Shown here: positions 16,324 through 25,403 of the stretch, one piece after another
How positions within the stretch are numbered: position 1 is the first letter of the stretch
Layout of the letters: each line of letters opens with the position of its first letter
Assembly: GCF_017874735.1 (NCBI RefSeq)
Contig: NZ_JAGGLV010000015.1
Location: 1-64,000, forward strand
Direction of reading: 5' to 3'
Length of the DNA: 64,000 nt
Source of the DNA: Paenibacillus silagei
GTDB taxonomy: Bacteria; Bacillota; Bacilli; Paenibacillales; Paenibacillaceae
Notes under the pieces: generated by a model
What the model saw: the letters and a program-made list of their open reading frames with translations, nothing else
Told to the model about the DNA's origin: nothing
Database searches by the model: none
Translations under genes and position numbers: made by a program

Positions 16324-16818
16324 ATGACCAGTATGAGCAACGAAGAGCTGCAGCAATGGATTGAGCAGGTGTCACTGAAGAGCTTTGGCGTGCCTTTCCG
16401 GCATACGGCGAGCTTTAACAGCAGACTTACGACAACCGGCGGACGATATTTTACCAAGAGCCATAATATAGAGATTAACCCCCAGCAGCTGGCGATGTAC
16501 GGACGGGAGGAGACGGAGAAGATCATCAAGCACGAACTCTGCCACTACCACCTGCATCTTGCGAAGCGGGGATATATGCACCGGGATGCTGATTTCAAAA
16601 CACTGCTGGCCCGCGTCGGCGGCAGCCGGTATTGTCAGACCCTGCCGGGCGCCAAGGCCCGTAAGCCGCAGCCTTACCGGTATAAGCTGGTATGCATCGT
16701 CTGTGCCACTGAATATCTGCGTAAGCGCCGGGCCGATCCTGGGCGGTACCGATGCGGTAAATGCTCCGGCAAGCTGAAGCTGATTACGCTAGAAGCCGGC
16801 GCGGGTCCGGCTACTTAA
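16324..16818 (+). CDS. SprT-like zinc metalloprotease family protein
   Basis: The 164-residue product has the SprT motif HELCHYHLH (HExxH plus a third His) near residue 70. Its C-terminal zinc ribbon has C-x2-C (VCIVCATEY) and a second pair (CGKCSG). It corresponds to the B. subtilis YdcK/SprT-like group, relatives of SPRTN. A DNA-associated protease role is possible but unproven in bacteria. The stop overlaps the end of the opposing pentapeptide gene by four bases. Confidence 0.9.
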   Translation: MTSMSNEELQQWIEQVSLKSFGVPFRHTASFNSRLTTTGGRYFTKSHNIEINPQQLAMYGREETEKIIKHELCHYHLHLAKRGYMHRDADFKTLLARVGGSRYCQTLPGAKARKPQPYRYKLVCIVCATEYLRKRRADPGRYRCGKCSGKLKLITLEAGAGPAT

Positions 16819-17456
16819 TTTTTGATAACCAGACCTAGTAGTCCGGCAAAAGAAGCCGCCTGCTCCGCAGAGATGATACAGCCCTCCAAATCCTGGAGAT
16901 CCACTAGAAGGCCGGTGAACTCGCAGTCGCTCAGGTCAACGCCCTTCAGCTTGCATCCTGCCAGCGTGGCCTGCTCCAGATTACATTCCGAGAAATACAG
17001 GTCTTTCAGGGTGGACTGGTAATAATCTGCGCTGGCCAGCGAGCTGCGCTCGAAGGAAGCCCCTTTGAAGTTGGCAAAACGGAAGACCGCGAATTCCCCG
17101 ATACATCCGGTAATGGATACATTTTGAAACCGTGCTCTGGTGAAATCTGTGCCGGTCAAACGGCAATCCCTGAACTCGGTCCGGTGTATGAAGGCGTCGC
17201 TGAAATCCACATTGGACAGGTCGCAATGATCGAAGACCACATCGGTAAGCTCAATGCGCTGCAGCGAGGATTCCGTGATGGTGACGTTTTTGAAAATAGT
17301 CTTGTCGAAAGCTACCCTCGTAGCCTCCTGATATTCAATGAGCGCTCCTTCAATGAGGCAGCGGCTGAATTCGTCTTTGGAAGCAAGGGTGTGAACGTCC
17401 TGCGGCATAAGTTGCCCGGGATCTGGGATTCTGGGTGGTTCAATCTTGTTACTCAT
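16815..17456 (-). CDS. Pentapeptide-repeat protein
   Basis: The 213-residue protein is built mostly of A(D/N)LxF-like five-residue repeats from about residue 50 to 195 (IELTDVVFDHCDLSNVDFSDAF, then DLSDCEF), which form a right-handed beta helix. Some members (Qnr, MfpA) mimic DNA and protect gyrase, but most have no known role. AAGGAGG lies directly before the ATG. Confidence 0.85.
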   Translation of the reverse strand: MSNKIEPPRIPDPGQLMPQDVHTLASKDEFSRCLIEGALIEYQEATRVAFDKTIFKNVTITESSLQRIELTDVVFDHCDLSNVDFSDAFIHRTEFRDCRLTGTDFTRARFQNVSITGCIGEFAVFRFANFKGASFERSSLASADYYQSTLKDLYFSECNLEQATLAGCKLKGVDLSDCEFTGLLVDLQDLEGCIISAEQAASFAGLLGLVIKN

Positions 17457-17488
17457 GTCGGCCTCCTTGGCAGTTCTTATATTTAATG

Positions 17489-17917
17489 CTATTTAATCTG
17501 GCCCATGTCCAGGTTGATCCGGTAATTCCCATAGTTCAGTAATTCGTCTAAAAAAGCGGTCAGCGCCTCCTGATCCACCGTACGCACCCGCATCCAGTAA
17601 CAGCCCTCCCCGCTGATGCGGTACAGCTCGGTCACACTCTCATGGGCCTTCGCAAAAGCCTGAAAAGGCAGATGATCCTTGTTGCTGCTGAGAAAAACCG
17701 TTATAAAGGCGTGAATATTCTGACCGATCCGCAGCGGGTTCCACCGGATGGTGTAGCCTTCAATGATGCCAAGCTCCCGCATTCTGCGGACACGTGCGCC
17801 TACAGCCTGGCCGGTCAGATGGACCATCGCCCCGATATCCTTATGGCTTAAGGTGGAATCATCGATAAGGAGCTGGAGGATGCGGTAATCGGTATTGTCG
17901 ATGAGGTAAGAGGTCAT
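17489..17917 (-). CDS. Lrp/AsnC family regulator
   Basis: The product has 142 residues from the ATG at 17917, which fits the family start (LIDNTDYRILQLLIDD); a frame from 17974 adds 19 atypical residues. The winged HTH at 15-60 (SHKDIGAMVHLTGQAVGARVRRMRELGII) is followed by a RAM effector domain. It is a likely amino-acid-responsive regulator. It is divergent from the MBL-fold gene 135 bases away and may control it. Confidence 0.88.
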   Translation of the reverse strand: MTSYLIDNTDYRILQLLIDDSTLSHKDIGAMVHLTGQAVGARVRRMRELGIIEGYTIRWNPLRIGQNIHAFITVFLSSNKDHLPFQAFAKAHESVTELYRISGEGCYWMRVRTVDQEALTAFLDELLNYGNYRINLDMGQIK

Positions 17918-18052
17918 TTCCTTGAATTCCTTTCCGGCTGAAAGCAGAACGTAAGAATCTCTTTCGCGGCGCAATGTCTTCTATTCTTGCCCTGATTTAT
18001 ACTTATTGTATCAGAAATTGATCTTAAGTAAGACATCCGGGAAGAGGTGCAT

Positions 18053-18808
18053 ATGATGAAAATTAAGCTGATCCGCCACGCCACTCTATGGCTGGAATAC
18101 GGCGGTGCGACGTTTCTGATCGATCCCATGCTGAGTGCGCAGGGCGTGAATCCGCCGATTATGAATTCGGGCGATGACCGCCGGAATCCGCTGGTGCCTC
18201 TGCCGGGGCCTGTCCAGCAGTGGCTGGAGCCGGATGCTGTACTGGTCACGCATCTGCACCAGGATCACTGGGATGCTGCAGCAGTAGAGCAGTTGTCCAA
18301 GGAGTTGCCGGTGTATTGCCAGGAAGGCGACGGGGAGCGAATTGCTGCCCAGGGCTTTGGGCGTGTTACAGAAATTATGGATACCGGCTCTGTGTCCGTC
18401 GGCGGTGTGACCCTGACACGTACAGGCGGGCATCACGGGACAGGGGAGATCGGGGAATTAATGGGTAAGGTCTCCGGCTTCGTCTTCCGGGCGGAAGGCG
18501 AACCTGTGTTGTACCTGGCGGGAGATACCATCTGGTGCGAAGAGGTTCAGCAGGTGATAGCGGCGCAGACACCGGAGGTCATTATAGTCAATGCCGGAGG
18601 TGCCAGCTTTCTGAGCGGAGGCCCCATTACCATGAACGAACAGGATGTGGTGGAGGTATGCCATGCCGCTCCGGCTGCTTCGATAATTGCTGTGCATATG
18701 GATACGATTAACCACTGCCATGTGACGAGGGAACTATTGAAGCAACGCCTTGAACAGGAGGGCTTACTGAGCCGCGTGGCTGTTCCGCTGGATGGAGAGT
18801 GGGTCTGA
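18053..18808 (+). CDS. MBL-fold metallo-hydrolase (UlaG/YcjG-like)
   Basis: The product has 251 residues from the first of two adjacent ATGs. The zinc site THLHQDHWD near residue 65, a later histidine in HHGTGE, AGDTIW near 155 and HMDTINHC near 220 define a metallo-beta-lactamase fold of the UlaG-like group, which hydrolyse lactones or phosphodiesters. GAGGTG precedes the start. It is divergent from the Lrp regulator. A hairpin CACCTAT/ATAGGTG (18818-18846) follows without a T-tract. Confidence 0.85.
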   Translation: MMKIKLIRHATLWLEYGGATFLIDPMLSAQGVNPPIMNSGDDRRNPLVPLPGPVQQWLEPDAVLVTHLHQDHWDAAAVEQLSKELPVYCQEGDGERIAAQGFGRVTEIMDTGSVSVGGVTLTRTGGHHGTGEIGELMGKVSGFVFRAEGEPVLYLAGDTIWCEEVQQVIAAQTPEVIIVNAGGASFLSGGPITMNEQDVVEVCHAAPAASIIAVHMDTINHCHVTRELLKQRLEQEGLLSRVAVPLDGEWV

Positions 18809-18933
18809 CATAAGCGACACCTATAGGGATACCCTACAGATAGGTGGAGTTTGTAAACGATCTCATAATCTCTCGCTACCCGCTTGACTAACCCGTAGAA
18901 TCATGATAAATTAATCCTTGTTCATGTTAATGT

Positions 18934-19009
18934 TCCCTGATAGCTCAGTTGGTAGAGCACTCGACTGTTAATCGAGTTGTCACAGGTTCGAGTCCTGTTC
19001 GGGGAGCCA
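18934..19009 (+). tRNA. tRNA-Asn (GTT)
   Basis: A complete cloverleaf: acceptor TCCCTGA/TCGGGGA, D-arm AGCTCAGTTGGTAGAGC, anticodon loop CTGTTAA (anticodon GTT), T-arm with GGTTCGAGTCC, and an encoded CCA at 19007-19009. Confidence 0.97.
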
Positions 19010-19015
19010 TTACTT

Positions 19016-19104
19016 GGAGAGATACCCAAGTGGCTATAAGGGGACCCTCTGCTAAGGGGTTAGACTGCGTAAGCGGTGCGAGGGTTCGAATCCCTCTCTC
19101 TCCG
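19016..19104 (+). tRNA. tRNA-Ser (GCT)
   Basis: A class II tRNA with acceptor GGAGAGA/TCTCTCC, anticodon loop CTGCTAA (anticodon GCT) and a long variable arm, followed by GGTTCGAATCC. The CCA is not encoded. It lies six bases after tRNA-Asn and is co-transcribed with it. Confidence 0.96.
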
Positions 19105-19108
19105 TTAT

Positions 19109-19137
19109 AAAAGGAGCTCATATTGAGCTCCTTTTTT
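19109..19137 (+). terminator. Terminator of the tRNA-Asn/Ser operon
   Basis: AAAAGGAGCTCA / TGAGCTCCTTTTTT, a 10-bp or longer perfect stem with a 3-base loop and T6. Confidence 0.95.
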
Positions 19138-19220
19138 GATTGTTTAGGAAATTATGATTTTAGTCCGATGTGGATTCACCGAACACAATGGGCAGCGCGT
19201 GGTCATCTGGGCTGGAGACG

Positions 19221-19500
19221 GATGTAGTCGAAAAACCGTCCACATTCGTAGCGGCAAAGGCGTGTGTGCGGGATGTGGTCGAAAAACCGACCACATTCGG
19301 TGCGGCAGAGGCGTGTGTGCGGGATGGGGTCGAAAAACCGACCACATTCGGTGCGGCAGAGGCGTGTGTGCGGGATGTGGTCGAAAAACCGACCACATTC
19401 GTCGCGGCAGAGGCGTGTGTGCGGGATGGGGTCGAAAAACCGACCACATTCGGTGCGGCGGAGGCGTGTGTGCGGGATGTGGTCGAAAAACCGACCACAA
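19221..19500. repeat. Tandem 51-bp hairpin repeats (five units plus a partial)
   Basis: Units begin at 19221, 19272, 19323, 19374, 19425 and 19476 (partial). Each carries a perfect inverted repeat TGTGGTCG-AAAAAC-CGACCACA and a linker GCGGCAGAGGCGTGTGTGCGG. Units alternate between GATGTGG and GATGGGG. As 51 is a multiple of three, several frames stay open on both strands, but none has a convincing start and none is called a gene. It directly follows the tRNA terminator. The role is unknown; it resembles repetitive intergenic DNA and could form tandem RNA hairpins. Confidence 0.9.
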
Positions 19501-19838
19501 TGGCTATGCCGCAGGCATTTTGTTCAAATATAAGAGTATATATGTTTCACACGATAATTTATCCTTCTATTTCTCGCTGAAACGGTAACGTCCTTTAAAA
19601 GGACGGCAAAGCCGTTTCCACTTGTTCGAAAGAATTTAGGGCCCCTGCAAAGTACCCACTTTGTGGGGTTGTTTTGCGTTCATCCGGCGGAAGCGGGCGG
19701 AATCTCTGAACGATATGATTTCCCTGTGTGATGTCGTAATTCCATATAGTCGATGTCGCATTTATCTACTAAAAATCCTGCTTATTATATGATACTTTAT
19801 AGGTGATGTCAGAATAATGTATATGGAGGTGCAGGCGG
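19501..19838. other. Intergenic region with nested hairpin
   Basis: GAAACGG/CCGTTTC (19579-19585 with 19612-19618) encloses CGTCC/GGACG (19589-19593 with 19601-19605), giving a two-step hairpin without a T-tract. A second weak hairpin (CCCAC/GTGGG, about 19658-19668) follows. No gene is seen. The 3' end holds the ribosome site of the next gene. Confidence 0.5.
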
Positions 19839-20843
19839 GTGAGTATTAGGATTGGCAAGATCAGCTTTTGGCATGTACATGCCTGGGATTATACGAAGCA
19901 GGCTCAGGAGCATAGCGATACGGAAATTGCTGCGGTATGGGACGAGGACGGGGAGCGGGGCAGGAAGGCGGCAGAGAGCTTGAATGTCCCGTTTTATGAT
20001 TCTCTGGAAGACATGCTTGCCCGGAAGGATATCGATGCCGTGATTGTCGACGCACCAACCCAGATGCACCGGGAGGTCATAATTGCGGCGGCCAGAGCAG
20101 GCAAACACATTTTCACCGAAAAGGTTGTAGCTGCATCGCTGAATGAGGTTAACGAAATCCTCTCCGAGGTCGCGGAGCATGGAGTGAAGCTGACCGTGTC
20201 TCTGCCGCGGCTAAATGACGGTTACACGTTATCGGTTACAGACATTCTAAGCCAGGGACTGCTTGGGGAGATCACTTATGTCAGAGTCCGTTTATCCCAT
20301 AACGGCGCAACGGCCAACTGGCTTCCCGAGCATTTCTATAGTCTCGAGCAATGCCAGGGCGGTGCCTTGATTGATCTGGGATGTCATCCCATGTACCTGA
20401 CCAGACTGTTTCTGGGTCAAGAGGTGACCGGAGTAAGCGCGAGCTTCGGATATGTTACGGGCAAGGAAGTGGAAGACAACGCAGTAGCGACGCTCTATAC
20501 CGGTTCGGGAGCGATAGGTGTGGTGGAAGCCGGCTTCGTGAACAGCTACTCCCCTTTTACCATAGAAGTGCATGGAACGGAAGGAACTCTGCTCTATGGA
20601 ACGCCTGAAGCGAAGCTGCTCGTCAGAAGCACCAAAGTGGCAGATCAAGGGGCTGCCTGGAACGAAACGCCTGTGCTGGCCAACCGTGACAGCGCTTTTG
20701 AGCAGTGGGTTGCCCACATCCAGAACAACACGCTTGCTTCTGACAATATTCAAGCGGCAACGGAGCTTACCCGGTTAATGGAGGCGGCGAATCTCTCGGC
20801 GAAGGCAGGACGGGTGGTCCGGTTAGCCGAACTGAAGTCTTGA
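19839..20843 (+). CDS. Gfo/Idh/MocA family oxidoreductase
   Basis: The 334-residue NAD(P)-dependent dehydrogenase has an N-terminal Rossmann domain (residues 1-120), the lysine of the FTEKVV motif (the family's E-K-P), and GGALIDLGCHP near residue 172 as the substrate-domain signature. The pattern GKISFWHVHAW replaces the usual GxGxxG start, so cofactor binding may be atypical. Start GTG with GGAGG at 19825. It precedes an AraC regulator and a second Gfo/Idh/MocA gene, suggesting a sugar or inositol catabolism cluster. Confidence 0.87.
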   Translation: MSIRIGKISFWHVHAWDYTKQAQEHSDTEIAAVWDEDGERGRKAAESLNVPFYDSLEDMLARKDIDAVIVDAPTQMHREVIIAAARAGKHIFTEKVVAASLNEVNEILSEVAEHGVKLTVSLPRLNDGYTLSVTDILSQGLLGEITYVRVRLSHNGATANWLPEHFYSLEQCQGGALIDLGCHPMYLTRLFLGQEVTGVSASFGYVTGKEVEDNAVATLYTGSGAIGVVEAGFVNSYSPFTIEVHGTEGTLLYGTPEAKLLVRSTKVADQGAAWNETPVLANRDSAFEQWVAHIQNNTLASDNIQAATELTRLMEAANLSAKAGRVVRLAELKS

Positions 20844-20885
20844 TCACTTACCTGATACCTGACGTAGCTTAAGCAGGAGGTTAAC

Positions 20886-21809
20886 ATGAGCCCTTTTCCT
20901 TTCGAGATTATGTTTGAGAAGATGGATCTGCTGGAAAGACTGGATATTTCCATCCTGTGGGGACATTATGAAATTTCTGTTCTCCGGTTTCATTTGACCT
21001 CTTTTCCGCCGGGGAAGGTCATTGATTTCCATAACCATGCTGAATTTGAATTTCATTTCATACCGCGGGGCAAGGGAACGGTCATTCTTGGCGATCAGCA
21101 GTATCCTTTATCGGAGGGAATGCTCTATTTGACCGGACCGGGTGTTATGCATCGTCAGGAAGCAGATGCGGAAGAGTCGATGGAGGAGTTATGTCTGCAT
21201 ATCCATATTGCGGAGAAGCAGAGGGACGATGCAGACCCATGGGAGGTTGCGGAAGCGGAGGAATGTGTGGAGAAGCTGAGGAGGCTGCCGCTTATCCCTG
21301 CGCAGGATTATCACAGGGCGATGAAGTGTTTTCTGGAAGCCTATGAAGCCTGTGACGGCAAGCTTGCGGGATATTACACATCCATCAAGCATCTCGTGAT
21401 CAGTATCTTGCTCAAGGTAACCAGAGCTTATGATACAGGCGGGATGGGAGCTGAGGCACCCGTACGGGATATGTTGACCTACCGCTATCAATATGCTGTT
21501 CAGTACATGGAAGCGAATTATTCAGCAGCCGTGACGCTGGAGAATGTTGCGGAGAAGCTGAATATCAGCCCGAGGCAGCTACAGCGGATATTTAAGCAGG
21601 TTGATCCGGATCAACCCTTCAGCCGGATTCTTGAAGAGATCCGGCTCCAGGCAGTGTGCAGCAAGCTTGAAGCCAGCAGCCTGTCGATCGAACATATCGC
21701 GGAGTCCGAGGGGTTCACCAATGCGACCTATCTGCATTCGGTATTCCGCAAGCGGCTGGGCATGACCCCGGCTGCCTACCGCAAGGCCCGAAAAATACAT
21801 GAACAGTGA
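20886..21809 (+). CDS. AraC-family regulator with cupin sensor domain
   Basis: The 307-residue product has an N-terminal cupin (FHNHAEFEFHFIPRGKG, near residues 45-60) that would bind a sugar, and two C-terminal HTH motifs (VTLENVAEKLNISPRQLQRIFKQ and SLSIEHIAESEGFTNATYLHSVFRKRLGMTPAAYRK). CAGGAGG precedes the ATG. It lies between two oxidoreductase genes on the same strand and probably activates them in response to their substrate. Confidence 0.92.
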   Translation: MSPFPFEIMFEKMDLLERLDISILWGHYEISVLRFHLTSFPPGKVIDFHNHAEFEFHFIPRGKGTVILGDQQYPLSEGMLYLTGPGVMHRQEADAEESMEELCLHIHIAEKQRDDADPWEVAEAEECVEKLRRLPLIPAQDYHRAMKCFLEAYEACDGKLAGYYTSIKHLVISILLKVTRAYDTGGMGAEAPVRDMLTYRYQYAVQYMEANYSAAVTLENVAEKLNISPRQLQRIFKQVDPDQPFSRILEEIRLQAVCSKLEASSLSIEHIAESEGFTNATYLHSVFRKRLGMTPAAYRKARKIHEQ

Positions 21810-21816
21810 GGATGAG

Positions 21817-22905
21817 ATGGCGATGAGCAAAGTGTATCGTGTTGGAGTGATCGGCTGTGGAGGAATTGCGAACGGGAAGCATTTGCCTGCCTTAAGCAGA
21901 CAGGATAAGGTTCAAGTGGTAGCTTTTTGCGATATTATCAAGGAACGGGCTGAGGCTGCTGCTGAACAATACGGCAGTGCGGATGCTGCTGTCTATACGG
22001 ATTACCAGGAATTATTGAAGGATGCTTCCATTGATATTGTTCATGTGCTTACTCCCAATGATGCGCATGCGGAAATATCTATTGCGGCTTTGGAAGCGGG
22101 CAAGCATGTGATGTGTGAGAAGCCAATGGCCAAAACAGCAGCAGACGCCAAACGTATGGCTGAATCAGCGAAACGTACAGGGAAGAAGCTGACCATAGGG
22201 TATGACAACCGGTTCCGGCAAGACAGCTTGTATCTGAAAAAAGTCTGTGAAGCAGGCGAGCTCGGCCATATCTATTATGCGAAAGCACATGCCATCCGGC
22301 GCAGAGCGGTCCCTACCTGGGGCGTATTCCTGGATGAGGAGAAGCAGGGAGGCGGCCCGCTGATTGATATCGGAACTCATGCGCTCGATCTGACGCTCTG
22401 GATGATGGATAACTACAAACCGAAGGTTGTGCTGGGAACGAAATACCACGAGCTCTCCCAAAAAGAAGACGCTGCCAACGCCTGGGGACCCTGGGACCCG
22501 AAGAAATTCACCGTGGAAGACTCTGCGTTCGGGATGATTGTGATGGAGAACGGCGCAACGATTACGCTGGAAGCCAGCTGGGCGCTGAATTCGCTGGATG
22601 TGGATGAAGCTAAGTGCAGCTTAAGCGGAACCGAAGCGGGTGCGGACATGAAGGACGGTCTCCGGATTAACGGGGAGAAGCATAGCAAGCTATACACGAA
22701 TAAAATTGAACTTGGTGCCGGGGGAGTAGCCTTCTATGACGGCAAAGAAGAGAAATCTACGGATATCGAATTAAGAAAGTGGATCGAAGCGATCGAACAG
22801 GATAAAGATCCGGTCGTGACTCCTGAACAGGCTTACGTGGTCTCCCGGATTCTGGAGGCAATCTATGAATCGGCCCAGACGGGGAAGGCGGTATATTTGG
22901 ACTAG
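21817..22905 (+). CDS. Gfo/Idh/MocA family oxidoreductase
   Basis: The product has about 362 residues; the ATG at 21817 is taken as start (GAGG just upstream; 21799 and 21823 are alternatives). A clear Rossmann fingerprint VGVIGCGGIANGKHLPAL, the catalytic-lysine motif CEKPMA near residue 95 and GGGPLIDIGTHALDLTLWMM near residue 180 identify it. It probably oxidises a sugar, inositol or an amino sugar with NAD(P). It is translationally close to araC and followed by a strong terminator. Confidence 0.92.
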   Translation: MAMSKVYRVGVIGCGGIANGKHLPALSRQDKVQVVAFCDIIKERAEAAAEQYGSADAAVYTDYQELLKDASIDIVHVLTPNDAHAEISIAALEAGKHVMCEKPMAKTAADAKRMAESAKRTGKKLTIGYDNRFRQDSLYLKKVCEAGELGHIYYAKAHAIRRRAVPTWGVFLDEEKQGGGPLIDIGTHALDLTLWMMDNYKPKVVLGTKYHELSQKEDAANAWGPWDPKKFTVEDSAFGMIVMENGATITLEASWALNSLDVDEAKCSLSGTEAGADMKDGLRINGEKHSKLYTNKIELGAGGVAFYDGKEEKSTDIELRKWIEAIEQDKDPVVTPEQAYVVSRILEAIYESAQTGKAVYLD

Positions 22906-22917
22906 ACTACCAATGTT

Positions 22918-22960
22918 AAAAAAGCGGCGATTCTCTCGTTATTGGAGAATCGCTGCTTTC
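22918..22960 (+). terminator. Rho-independent terminator
   Basis: AAAGCGGCGATTCTC / GAGAATCGCTGCTTT (22921-22935 with 22945-22959, one wobble) is followed by a T-rich tract. It ends the oxidoreductase cluster. Confidence 0.85.
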
Positions 22961-23107
22961 TGTTTTTGGTCCATTGCAGCTTGTTTTAATAGAACTCCAT
23001 TTTACCAAACCACTTAAACAACGGTTCGTTCACGCAGCGTCCACCCAAGTACTCACGTTGATCCTGCTCAAAAAAAGGGGCTGTCTGTTTTTTTGCCGTA
23101 ATGCCAT

Positions 23108-23938
23108 TTACAACCGGACATCTGTTACGAACGCAGATCGCCTGTAGAAGATCCACGCTGCAATCACGAGTGTAACAGCCACCAGTATCCCCGACTCACC
23201 CGTCCAGAGATAGGCATTCTTCCCGCTGGTGTACCGGTCGAAAGCGTCCTGAATAATAGCATTCCATGAGGCGTGGAGCAGAACCGCCGGCCATATGCTC
23301 CCCGTGCTTAAGCGCAATAGACTAATAATGATGTTAAATGAGCTGATGGTTACCATAAACAATACGATCGATAAGGCCAGAGAAGGGCCGGAATAGTAGC
23401 TGCCGATTAGAATCGCCGGGATATGCCACATGCCCCAGATCAGTCCGCTCATGAGAATAGGCTTCGGGACACGGGCCTCAATGAGCCGGGTCAGCATATA
23501 ACCTCTCCAACCTAACTCTTCTCCGGCACTGCTGATGATTCCCGTCGCGGTTCCGATGGACATTTGAATCAGGATAGCCCCGACCAGCGAACCGGCAATA
23601 TTGCCATTGTGGCCTGTATACTCCGTCAGTCCTGTGATCCAGGCGGTTCCGTAGGCCACCAGGCCAACCGCCACCGGCAACAACAAGATGAATGGAATGG
23701 CCTTCAACGTGCGCCGTCCCCCGAGCCTCAGGGAGATGTCCGCGAAGCCCTCACGCAGCAAGATACGGGTGAGTATGGAGGAGATCCCGGGCGCCCACAT
23801 CAGCAGCAAGCCATATACAGGCGTTACAATAAGAGCCAGTATGTAACTAATAGCCGTAAGAGGAATGAGTATCAGGAAGAATACTAGCAACCCTCTCCTG
23901 GCAGATTGGACGGTCTCCTCTTTTTCGATGGTGCTCAT
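23108..23938 (-). CDS. CPBP (CAAX) intramembrane metalloprotease
   Basis: The product has 276 residues from the ATG at 23938, which has AAAGGAG upstream; a longer frame from 24052 adds a non-conserved stretch. Multiple membrane helices and the three ABI motifs are present: EELGWRGY near residue 150, WGMWHIPAI near 190 and HASWNAI near 237, supplying Glu, Glu, Arg, His and Asn/His of the active site. In bacteria the family has roles from bacteriocin immunity to membrane protein processing. Here it is monocistronic with no bacteriocin gene nearby. Confidence 0.9.
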   Translation of the reverse strand: MSTIEKEETVQSARRGLLVFFLILIPLTAISYILALIVTPVYGLLLMWAPGISSILTRILLREGFADISLRLGGRRTLKAIPFILLLPVAVGLVAYGTAWITGLTEYTGHNGNIAGSLVGAILIQMSIGTATGIISSAGEELGWRGYMLTRLIEARVPKPILMSGLIWGMWHIPAILIGSYYSGPSLALSIVLFMVTISSFNIIISLLRLSTGSIWPAVLLHASWNAIIQDAFDRYTSGKNAYLWTGESGILVAVTLVIAAWIFYRRSAFVTDVRL

Positions 23939-24479
23939 TTCAATTTCACTCCTTTGAATGTGTGTAATGCTTGGTAGAGTATAGCAACGAACGGGGAAGT
24001 GAGGAACAACCCGGAGCCCAGCAGGCCGCCCGGACCTTGGCCCAGTCATCAATGAGACTGTAGACGCAGGGGGACTTTTATACGCTTAATCCTGACCTCT
24101 ACCACCGCACACTGCCGGTTCAATCCGTTACCCCTTTAATTAATTGAAGGAATGATGCTGTAAAGAGACAAATGTTATATTAATTCCGCAGAAAAAAAGT
24201 ATTGTATAAGAAAAGGAAACAACTTCTAAAACGTTCCTGCTTAAAAATCCTCTGTTTTTCTCCTGTTTTCTGCGCATTTTTCGTAAACCTACAATAACCT
24301 ACCGAATCCTACATATATCATGTTATGTAATATAACACCAACTATTGAATTTTGTATTAATTCCCACAAAAATTAGTGACGATTCTCTGACCTTGTGTTA
24401 ATATAAATGACATCATAATCCAAGAAAAGAGAAGCAGCACAGAGAAAGGGGTATACAAGATGAATATGGGGAGAAGGGG
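23939..24479. other. Long intergenic region before the liv operon
   Basis: More than 500 bases lie between the divergent protease and transporter genes. The part from 24150 is AT-rich and must hold the liv promoter; no box is convincing enough to mark. No small ORF with a ribosome site, no tRNA and no clear riboswitch fold is seen. Confidence 0.5.
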
Positions 24480-25391
24480 ATGGCGATGGAGTACTTCATT
24501 CAGCAACTAATAAACGGAATATCCGTAGGCAGCATTTACGCTCTGATCGCCCTTGGTTACACAATGGTGTACGGTATCATCAAGCTGATTAATTTTGCGC
24601 ATGGCGATGTATTCATGGTAGGATCGTTCATCGGTCTGTACAGTGCCAAATACCTGGCGAATGCGGGATTGCCGCCTATCGTTGTACTGCTCTTGTCGCT
24701 GATGATCTCGATGACGATCAGTGCGCTGCTAGGGATCACTATTGAACGTCTGGCGTATAAGCCGTTGCGTAAGTCCACTCGAATAGCGGCGCTGATTACA
24801 GCGATTGGCGTATCCTTCCTGCTCGAATATACCGGAGTCTTGATCCTCGGGCCGCAGGCCAAGGGCTTCCCGGATATTATGGATAAGAAGCAGTATCATC
24901 TCTTCGGGTCTTCCATCCAGGTCGAATCCAATCAGATAATGATTCTTCTAACAACGATAATTCTTATGCTAGTGCTGCAATATATCGTCAGGTACACCCG
25001 AACGGGCAAAGCCATGCGGGCCGTATCCTTCGATGTAGAAGCGGCTCGGCTGATGGGCATCAACGTAGACCGCACCATTTCAGCCACCTTCGCCATCGGT
25101 TCGGCGCTGGCCGCTGCGGCGGGCGTGATTTTCGGCATGACGTACAATTCGGTTGATCCTCTCATGGGCGTAATGCCCGGGCTTAAGGCTTTTGTCGCGG
25201 CAGTGCTTGGAGGAATTGGCAGTATACCGGGTGCGCTTGTCGGCGGATTACTGCTGGGAACGGTTGAGACAGAGATTTCTTCGCTCGGGTTCTCCTCCTG
25301 GCGTGACGGTGTAGCCTTTGCGGTACTGATTCTAATCCTTATCTTCAAACCATCCGGGCTGTTCGGCAAGAATGTCCGGGAGAAAGTGTAG
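24480..25391 (+). CDS. livH: Branched-chain amino acid ABC permease LivH
   Basis: The 303-residue membrane permease, with about eight helices, starts FIQQLINGISVGSIYALIALGYTMVYGI and has the family's GDVFMVG and the cytoplasmic coupling segment SFDVEAARLMGINV. It is the first gene of a complete five-gene transporter (H-M-G-F-J). With LivM it forms the channel for leucine, isoleucine, valine or related substrates. GGGGAGAAGGGG precedes the start; an ATG two codons later is also possible. Confidence 0.94.
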   Translation: MAMEYFIQQLINGISVGSIYALIALGYTMVYGIIKLINFAHGDVFMVGSFIGLYSAKYLANAGLPPIVVLLLSLMISMTISALLGITIERLAYKPLRKSTRIAALITAIGVSFLLEYTGVLILGPQAKGFPDIMDKKQYHLFGSSIQVESNQIMILLTTIILMLVLQYIVRYTRTGKAMRAVSFDVEAARLMGINVDRTISATFAIGSALAAAAGVIFGMTYNSVDPLMGVMPGLKAFVAAVLGGIGSIPGALVGGLLLGTVETEISSLGFSSWRDGVAFAVLILILIFKPSGLFGKNVREKV

Positions 25392-25403
25392 GGGGAAGCT
25401 GCC

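Noticed and set aside
19144..19588. Five overlapping frames in the 51-bp repeat block
   Set aside because: Open only because the unit is a multiple of three; frames on both strands are equally open and none has a good start.
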